From Deltaproteobacteria bacterium (lineage in GTDB: Bacteria; Myxococcota; Myxococcia; SLRQ01), in assembly GCA_029210625.1 (NCBI GenBank), contig JARGFU010000018.1, forward strand, positions 62,001 to 126,000: a stretch of DNA of 64,000 nucleotides, in the 5' to 3' direction. A model generated the notes under the pieces. The model saw only the letters and a list, made by a program, of their open reading frames with translations, searched no databases and was not told the DNA's origin. Both the position numbers and the translations under genes were made by a program. Shown here piece after piece: positions 24,383 to 30,336 of the stretch (positions within the stretch are counted from its first letter, which is position 1; every line of letters starts with the position of its first letter).

Positions 24383-26751
24383 TGGCGAGCGAGGCCTTCG
24401 ACCGGCTCCGGGGGCAGCGCCAGACCGGCGGCAAGCTCTCCCGTCTCCGCTTCTCCCACGCCCTCGGGCTGGAGAAGGCGCCTCCGGCCTTCGCGATCCG
24501 GGTCGTGAGCTGGATCGACGATCACCTCGAGGTCCTCCTCGGGGTGGGCCCGGGCAAGCAGGTGATCCTGGAGATCGTCGAGCAGACCGGCGGCCTCGAG
24601 GGCCTCGCGGCCACCGAGCACCTGGTGCTGCGCTACCGCGGGGACGAGATGCCCCGCAAGCTCGCCAAGCGCCTCGCGGCGGCCTTCCAGGCTCGCCTCG
24701 GCCCGGCCGACCTCGCGCGCATCGCCGGCTCCCTGGCCGAGGACCCCGAGCTGCGCGAGGGCCTCCCCGCCGGCCTCGGGGGCGGCGACCGCACCGGTCC
24801 CCCACCCTCCTCCGGCGGCGCCCCGGCCGTCGACGACGAGGTGGGCGAGCACGAGAAGCAGCTCAAGGGCGCCCGCCGGGCGGGCGGCCAGACCTCGCGC
24901 ATCCGCTTCGACAAGTTCCTCGGCCTCGACGACGCCCCGCCCCCCTTCGGCGTGTCCTCCCTCGGCTGGTTCGACGATCACATCGAGCTGGGCGTCGAGA
25001 CCGACGAGGGCCGCGACATCCGCTTCGCCATCTTCCGTCGCGATCCCGAGATCAAGGGCTTCGTCACCACGCCGAAGCTGGTGATCACCTACCAGGCCAA
25101 GGACATCCCCGACTTCCTGGCCGAGACCATCGGGCGGGTCGCCCCGCAGCGCCTCCACGACCTGGGCATGAACGACCTGGCCGGCGTCCTCCTGGACGAC
25201 CTGGATCTGGGCTCGCCCGGAGAGGCGATGCCCTCGGCGGACAACGATCGGCCGGACAACCTCCTGGACACCTGGGGGGGCGAGGACTCCTACGCCGACT
25301 TCTTCGCCGGCGGCGAGATCGCCCGCGGCCAGCTCGACTCGGTGGACATCTCCCGCTTCTCCCGGAACGTGCAGCACTGCGACCTCGAGTGCCTCTTCGT
25401 GAACCCGCACGCCAACGCTCAGGTCGTGACCATGGTCGACTTCCCCTGGGAGGACCGGGTCCGGAACATCGGGGTGCCGATGGCCGAGCGCGTGGAGAAG
25501 GTCGAGAAGCCCTGGGACCCCAACGACTCCATGGTCGCCACCGACCTCGGCGAGCAGGACGTCATCCTCGGCGCCCCCGAGAAGCTCCGCGCCGTGATGG
25601 AGCAGGTGGTCAAGCGGCCGAACCCCGAGAAGAAGCCCCTCTTCGTGGCGAACACCTGCGTCCCCACCGTCACCGGCGAGGACGTCGAGTCGATCGTCAA
25701 GGAGTTCCGGAAGAAGACCGACTTCCCGATCCTCTACCTGACGGTGACCCCCAAATCGATGAACGACGTCCTCGTCGATCTGCTGGTGAACACCCGGCTG
25801 AAGGCCGAGGCGAGCGCGGGGGATCCCGATCCCCACTCGGTGAACCTCATCGGCTTCACCGAGGGCCGGGCGCTCGGCGAGGTCGAGCTGCTCCTCGGCG
25901 CGGTGGGGATCCGGGTGAACACCCGCCTCCTCCCGGCCCTCGAGGTGGAGATCCTCGAGGCCCTGCCCCGGGGCGCCCTGAACATCGTCTACCCCAACAG
26001 CCTCTGGAACCACCTCTACGAGCAGGTGCAGCGCGACTCGCGGATCCCCTCGATCTCGCCGCCGGCGCCCTTCGGCTTCGAGGGGAGCCGCGCCTGGCTG
26101 AAGGCCGTCGTGGACGCGCTCGGTCTCCAGATCGACTTCGAGGCCCGCTGGGCGGAGCTCTGCGCGGCGCACGAGGAGGGCTGGGCTCAGGTGCAGGAGC
26201 GCTGCCCGGGCAACAACCTGGGCATGGTGCTCCGGGGCGAGGAGCTGCAGTACATCCTCGACCCCTCCCAGACCTGGGGCATCCCGGTCGCGGGCATGGC
26301 GCAGGAGATGGGCTTCGGCCTGGAGGTCTTCCTCGCCGCCCGGAACGAGAAGGCCGCCGAGCGGCTCGGCAAGCAGATCCTGCCCCTCCTCGACGAGGCG
26401 CAGGGCAGCAAGGTGGTGCCCTTCTCCAGCTTCGCCGAGATGCGCGAGGTGCTCGCCGCCAGCGAGTGCGGCGCGCTCCTGACCAACCACTTCTTCGACT
26501 GGCGGGTCGGCGAGGCGGGCAAGAACCGCTTCTCGCTCCAGCACTTCGAGATGGGCCTGGCCGGGGCCGTGCGCACCGGCCGGCGCCTCCTGCAGGTGCA
26601 GGGCACCCCCTTCTTCCGCAAGTACGGTCGCTACCTCCACCGCACCACCGAGGGCATCCGGGATCCCCTCCACGAGTGGCCCGAGCCGGCGCCCGCGCCC
26701 GAGGACCCGGAAGGCGCGGCGCAGAAGAGCGACGAGGAGGCCGCGGCATGA
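24382..26751 (+). CDS. Nitrogenase-like large subunit 2 with a duplicated N-terminal accessory domain
   Basis: A 789-residue protein. Two copies of the accessory domain precede the core: residues about 18-110 (SRLRFSHALGLEKAPPAFAI) and about 170-262 (SRIRFDKFLGLDDAPPPFGV), joined by a Gly/Pro/Ser linker. The core from about 290 parallels large subunit 1: DTWGGEDSYADFFAGGEIAR, Cys333 and Cys337 (HCDLEC), EQDVILGAPEKLRAVM, Cys426 (VANTCVPTVTGEDV), the PxPxG loop APFGFEGSRAWL and a final NHFFDWRVGEAGKNRFSLQH. The GPxGC cysteine is absent, as in its paralogue. ATG 24382 overlaps the NifH-like stop, and its own stop overlaps small subunit 2 (ATGA). It is about 175 residues longer than large subunit 1, mainly from the duplication. 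Confidence 0.87.
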   Translation: MASEAFDRLRGQRQTGGKLSRLRFSHALGLEKAPPAFAIRVVSWIDDHLEVLLGVGPGKQVILEIVEQTGGLEGLAATEHLVLRYRGDEMPRKLAKRLAAAFQARLGPADLARIAGSLAEDPELREGLPAGLGGGDRTGPPPSSGGAPAVDDEVGEHEKQLKGARRAGGQTSRIRFDKFLGLDDAPPPFGVSSLGWFDDHIELGVETDEGRDIRFAIFRRDPEIKGFVTTPKLVITYQAKDIPDFLAETIGRVAPQRLHDLGMNDLAGVLLDDLDLGSPGEAMPSADNDRPDNLLDTWGGEDSYADFFAGGEIARGQLDSVDISRFSRNVQHCDLECLFVNPHANAQVVTMVDFPWEDRVRNIGVPMAERVEKVEKPWDPNDSMVATDLGEQDVILGAPEKLRAVMEQVVKRPNPEKKPLFVANTCVPTVTGEDVESIVKEFRKKTDFPILYLTVTPKSMNDVLVDLLVNTRLKAEASAGDPDPHSVNLIGFTEGRALGEVELLLGAVGIRVNTRLLPALEVEILEALPRGALNIVYPNSLWNHLYEQVQRDSRIPSISPPAPFGFEGSRAWLKAVVDALGLQIDFEARWAELCAAHEEGWAQVQERCPGNNLGMVLRGEELQYILDPSQTWGIPVAGMAQEMGFGLEVFLAARNEKAAERLGKQILPLLDEAQGSKVVPFSSFAEMREVLAASECGALLTNHFFDWRVGEAGKNRFSLQHFEMGLAGAVRTGRRLLQVQGTPFFRKYGRYLHRTTEGIRDPLHEWPEPAPAPEDPEGAAQKSDEEAAA

Positions 26752-28187
26752 GCGAGTCCAAGGCACTTCCGGTGCTCCCCAACGAGCCCCCGCAGGGTAC
26801 GGGCGAGTCCGAGCCCGACTTCTCCCAGCCCGTCGTCCAGAGCTACATGATCGGCATCTTCCTCGGGGTGAACGCCATCGAGGACACCTACCTGCTGGTC
26901 GAGGGCCCGGACTGCATCCACATGAAGACCCAGTACGTGCAGGGCAACCACGACTGGCTCTCCACGCTGACCAGCGTCTCGGGCTACCACCGCGTGGCCA
27001 ACACCGCGCTGCACCCGGTGGAGATGACGGCCTCCCGCGAGCGGGAGCTCTCCGAGTTCCTCCAGCGGATGGCCGCCCGCGACCACGTCGACGGCCTGCT
27101 CTTCACCTCGATGCCGATGGCCTTCATCACCGGCGCCGACTACGACCGCCTCTGCAGCGAGGTCGGCGAGGCCACCGGCAAGACCATCGTCCCGATCGCC
27201 GGCAAGTCCCTCTCCGGCGACTTCCTCGACGGCTACGCCGAGGTGCTCCAGGGCCTGGCGAAGGCCCTCCCCCTCGAGGGGGGTGAGCCCGATCCGAAGA
27301 AGGTCGCCCTCATCGGCAACCTCTTCGACCGCAACGAGGGCGACAACCGCGGCAACGTCCGCCACCTGCGGGAGCTCATCGAGGGCCTCGGGGTCGAGGT
27401 GACCAGCATCTGGCTCGAGGGCCGCCGCTTCCACGAGCTCTCCGCGGTCAAGGACGCCGGGGTGGTCGTGAGCCTCCCCTACGGGCGGCGCGCGGCGAAG
27501 CGGGTCGCCCGGCGCACCGGAGCGAAGCTGGTGGAGAGCCCCCTGCCCTTCGGGCTCGAGGCCACCGAGCAGATGCTCCGCCTGATCGCCGAAACCACCG
27601 GCACCGAGGATCGTCTCCCCTCGGTCCTCGATCGAGGCCTGGCCGAGGTCATCCCCTCCCTGGAGTGGATCCAGCCCTTCATGCTGCAGGGCCGGAAGGT
27701 CGGCTTCGTCGGCGATCCCCACCTCGCCGAGGCCATGCACCAGGCCCTGAAGGTGGTGGGCGCCGAGCTGGTCGTGGCGGTGATCACCAACTACCCCCAC
27801 CACGCCCGGAAGCTGGCGGAGAAGCTGGGCTCCGGGGTGGAGCTGATCGTGGGGCCGCGCCAGATGGCGATGAGCCGGCAGCTCTCCGAGGCGATGAACC
27901 GGCTGGGCGTGGACCTGCTGGTCGCCAACAGCGAGGGAGCCAACGTGGGCCCCGAGATCGCCTCGGTGGAGCTGGGCTTCCCCTCCATCTACACCCACGC
28001 CCTCTACGACCGCCCCTTCCTGGGCTTCCAGGGCTTCCTCGCCTTCGTCGACTCCTGGACCAACGCCACCCGGCGCAACGAACTCTACCGGCACCACGCG
28101 AAGTACATGAAGGGCGGCGCCGGGGACGGCGGGCAGGACGAGGGCCGCAAGAAGGAAGAGGTCCGGCGGCTCGCGCCGACCGCCTAG
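26748..28187 (+). CDS. Nitrogenase-like small subunit 2 (BchN-like fold)
   Basis: A 479-residue component 1 family protein, paralogue of small subunit 1. NAIEDTYLLVEGPDCIHMKT (Cys56) aligns by eye with the BchN stretch VEDSFFLVVGTKTC. The BchN third cysteine is replaced in LFTSMPMAFITGADYDRLC. PLPFGLEATEQMLRLI is the PxPxG loop. VGFVGDPHLAEAMHQAL begins the last Rossmann domain, and ELGFPSIYTHALYDRPFLGF closes it. The C-terminal 30 residues are charged and look disordered. It is the last gene of H-large2-small2; its TAG stops one base before the stop of the opposing rSAM2 gene. Confidence 0.87.
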   Translation: MSESKALPVLPNEPPQGTGESEPDFSQPVVQSYMIGIFLGVNAIEDTYLLVEGPDCIHMKTQYVQGNHDWLSTLTSVSGYHRVANTALHPVEMTASRERELSEFLQRMAARDHVDGLLFTSMPMAFITGADYDRLCSEVGEATGKTIVPIAGKSLSGDFLDGYAEVLQGLAKALPLEGGEPDPKKVALIGNLFDRNEGDNRGNVRHLRELIEGLGVEVTSIWLEGRRFHELSAVKDAGVVVSLPYGRRAAKRVARRTGAKLVESPLPFGLEATEQMLRLIAETTGTEDRLPSVLDRGLAEVIPSLEWIQPFMLQGRKVGFVGDPHLAEAMHQALKVVGAELVVAVITNYPHHARKLAEKLGSGVELIVGPRQMAMSRQLSEAMNRLGVDLLVANSEGANVGPEIASVELGFPSIYTHALYDRPFLGFQGFLAFVDSWTNATRRNELYRHHAKYMKGGAGDGGQDEGRKKEEVRRLAPTA

Positions 28188-28188
28188 C

Positions 28189-30336
28189 TCAGCCCTGGTC
28201 CTCGCCGAGGGGGGCGAGCTCGCCGGAGGCGAGGCGGGCCTCGATCACCTTGAGGATGCCGGCGATGTCGGCGCGGTCCTGCGGGGCGTTGCCGCCGTGG
28301 AGGCGATCGACGGCCTCTCGCAGCAGGTCCCGGGCCTGCTCCATCCGGGCGGTGTCCAGCATGATGCTGGTCTCGTTGCGGTTGCCGGTGGGCAGGAGGA
28401 AGCGCACCCCGACCCCGTGCTCCCGGGCCAGGCGCGCGAAGGCCGCGAGCTCGTGGAGGTTCTGCTGGAGCACCACGAAGCTGTAGCGGATCGAGCCGGC
28501 GAAGCGCCCCTCGCGCGAGGCCCGCAGGAGCCCCTCGAGGGAGGCCAGGATCCGCTCCCAGGCCAGGCCCTTGTTGACCGCGGCGTAGGTCTCGGCGCTC
28601 GCGGCGTTGAGGCTGACGGTCAGGGCCGAGAAGGGCACCCGGAGGTAGCGCTCGAGGACCTCGGGCGCGAAGTAGGAGCCGTTGGTGGTGAGGTGCACCC
28701 GCAGCTGGGGCACCTCCTCGAAGGACTGCCCGGCCAGGAAGTCCCGGAAGTGGCTGGAGGCCAGGGGCTCTCCCCCGTTCGCGTCGAGGATCAGCAGCCG
28801 GTCGAGCCAGCCCGCGAGGCCCGCGTAGAAGGTGGGCCCGAGCTGGTCCTCGGGGCCCTGGCGGTTCACGCAGCACATGATGCAGTCGTAGTTGCAATGG
28901 CTGGTCACCGCGAGGCAGAGCTCGAAGGGCACCGTCTCGATCTCGCTCTTCCCCTCGAGCATCGCCTCGATGGTCGCGATCTGGTTCTCGACCGCCGCGC
29001 CGGGGCCTCCCCGCAGGATCACCGAGGAAGGGCGGGCCGTGCCGCCCGCCAGCACCGGGCAGTCTTTCGAGCAGGTCTCGGGGTGGCCGGGCGAGGCCAC
29101 GGCCCGCCGGATCCGCTGGAGGTACTCGCCGCGCCAGAGGGTCTCGGGCTCCGCGCCGGTGGGCGCCTCGACGTACTGCGCGAGGTAGTCGGCGCAGCAG
29201 GGGCCGTAGATGCCGCTGCTGTTGTGCTCCAGGCGCACCCAGGGGAGCACGCAGGGCAGCGCGGGGAGCGCCTCGGCCGGGAGGATCTCGGTGAGCTGGA
29301 GGCGGGCCTCGGGGCGGCCGGTGAGCAGCAGCCGGGCCTGGTCCTGCCAGGTCGGCGCCACCACCGCCGGGAGGGCCCCGGCCGGCACCCGGGCGGCGGG
29401 GACGTTCGTCTGCAGCAGGCGGGGGCTCGCCTCGCCCAGGGCGAGGAGGGGCAGGAAGTCGTCGAGGCCCTGGCCGTCCGGGACCTCGGGCAGCCGCAGG
29501 TGGAGGGGCTCGCACTGCCGCGCCGCCACGGCGGCCGCCAGGGCCATCACCTGCTCGGGGTTGCGGGCGTCCACCGGCTCGGCGCAGAGCACCACCCGGG
29601 GCCGCTTCTCCTGCTCGAGGATCTTTCGCAGGAAGCCGCCGAGGCGCCGGAGGTCCAGGCCCTCGAGCCCGGAGCCGCCCTCCCGCCCGGCCTCGAGGAC
29701 GACCTCGAGGTCCACGAGGCGCAGGAGGTCCTCGTCCAGCTTCAGGCGGCCGCGGGAGAGGAAGGTCCTCGCCCGCAGGGAGATCCGGATCAGGTCGGCG
29801 CCGCCCTCGCTCAAGATCCGCACCGCCGTCCAGAGCTCGGCGTCCAGGTCGTCCGCGCCGATCCGCACCTCCACCGCGCCGGCCTCGTGCCGCACCTGCA
29901 GCTCCGCGACCAGCCGCGCGAGGTGATCGCGCAGATCGCCGGGCGCGCGCCGCCGGCCGCCGCCGAGATCGAGGCGCAGGGCGCTGCGCTGCCCGAGGCG
30001 GCCGAGCCAGGCGCGCACGCCCGCCTCGCCGGCCCGCTCGACGATGCGCGCCACCAGGGCCTCGATCGCCAGGGCGTGGGCCACCGGCGGCAGCGCCGAG
30101 GGGAGGATCTCCAGCCACGCGTCGCCCACCGGCACGGCGGCCGCCGCGCCGGCCTCGGGCGCCTCGGCGCGCAGGATCATCCGCAGCCGCGAGTCGAGCC
30201 CGCGGCGCAGCTCCAGCCGCGGCCGGTCGGAGAGCTCCAGGGTGTCGATCCACCAGCCGCCCCCGAGCTGCTCTCCCAGGCGGAAGGGCACCCAGGGCAC
30301 GACCCTCGTGCCCGCCAGCGCCGTGGGCAGGCTCAC
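28189..30336 (-). CDS. Radical SAM protein 2 with a SPASM-like region ahead of the barrel
   Basis: A 715-residue protein. The first 110 residues contain a stretch resembling the locus accessory domain (LRMILRAEAP...DAWLEILPSALPP). A second alpha/beta region spans about 120-345. At 362-426 is a SPASM-like cysteine set (PCVLPWVRLEHNSSGIYGPC, Cys381, then TCSKDC) of the kind that normally follows a radical SAM barrel. The barrel comes after it: HCNYDCIMC (Cys481, 485, 488), ANGGEPL as the SAM-binding GGE, HLTTNGSYF and SLNAASAETY. The order is therefore swapped relative to typical SPASM enzymes. GTG 30336 overlaps the stop of rSAM3 (GTGA), so the two form an operon. Substrate unknown; a peptide or a cofactor precursor are both possible. 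Confidence 0.85.
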   Translation of the reverse strand: MSLPTALAGTRVVPWVPFRLGEQLGGGWWIDTLELSDRPRLELRRGLDSRLRMILRAEAPEAGAAAAVPVGDAWLEILPSALPPVAHALAIEALVARIVERAGEAGVRAWLGRLGQRSALRLDLGGGRRRAPGDLRDHLARLVAELQVRHEAGAVEVRIGADDLDAELWTAVRILSEGGADLIRISLRARTFLSRGRLKLDEDLLRLVDLEVVLEAGREGGSGLEGLDLRRLGGFLRKILEQEKRPRVVLCAEPVDARNPEQVMALAAAVAARQCEPLHLRLPEVPDGQGLDDFLPLLALGEASPRLLQTNVPAARVPAGALPAVVAPTWQDQARLLLTGRPEARLQLTEILPAEALPALPCVLPWVRLEHNSSGIYGPCCADYLAQYVEAPTGAEPETLWRGEYLQRIRRAVASPGHPETCSKDCPVLAGGTARPSSVILRGGPGAAVENQIATIEAMLEGKSEIETVPFELCLAVTSHCNYDCIMCCVNRQGPEDQLGPTFYAGLAGWLDRLLILDANGGEPLASSHFRDFLAGQSFEEVPQLRVHLTTNGSYFAPEVLERYLRVPFSALTVSLNAASAETYAAVNKGLAWERILASLEGLLRASREGRFAGSIRYSFVVLQQNLHELAAFARLAREHGVGVRFLLPTGNRNETSIMLDTARMEQARDLLREAVDRLHGGNAPQDRADIAGILKVIEARLASGELAPLGEDQG

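Noticed and set aside
19985-24805. A 1,606-residue open frame on the minus strand covering large subunit 1, rSAM1 and the NifH-like gene
   Set aside because: Only its last 612 codons are a real gene. The rest is an out-of-frame shadow over rSAM1 and the opposite strand of the NifH-like gene, caused by high G+C third positions removing stop codons.
18591-28187. Nitrogen fixation (nif) genes
   Set aside because: NifD's FeMo-cofactor ligands and the six P-cluster cysteines are not present, NifB, NifE and NifN signatures are absent, and no other nif genes are nearby.
18591-28187. Bacteriochlorophyll synthesis (BchLNB or BchXYZ)
   Set aside because: The small subunit lacks two of the three BchN cluster cysteines, there are two pairs with extra domains, and no other photosynthesis gene is seen.
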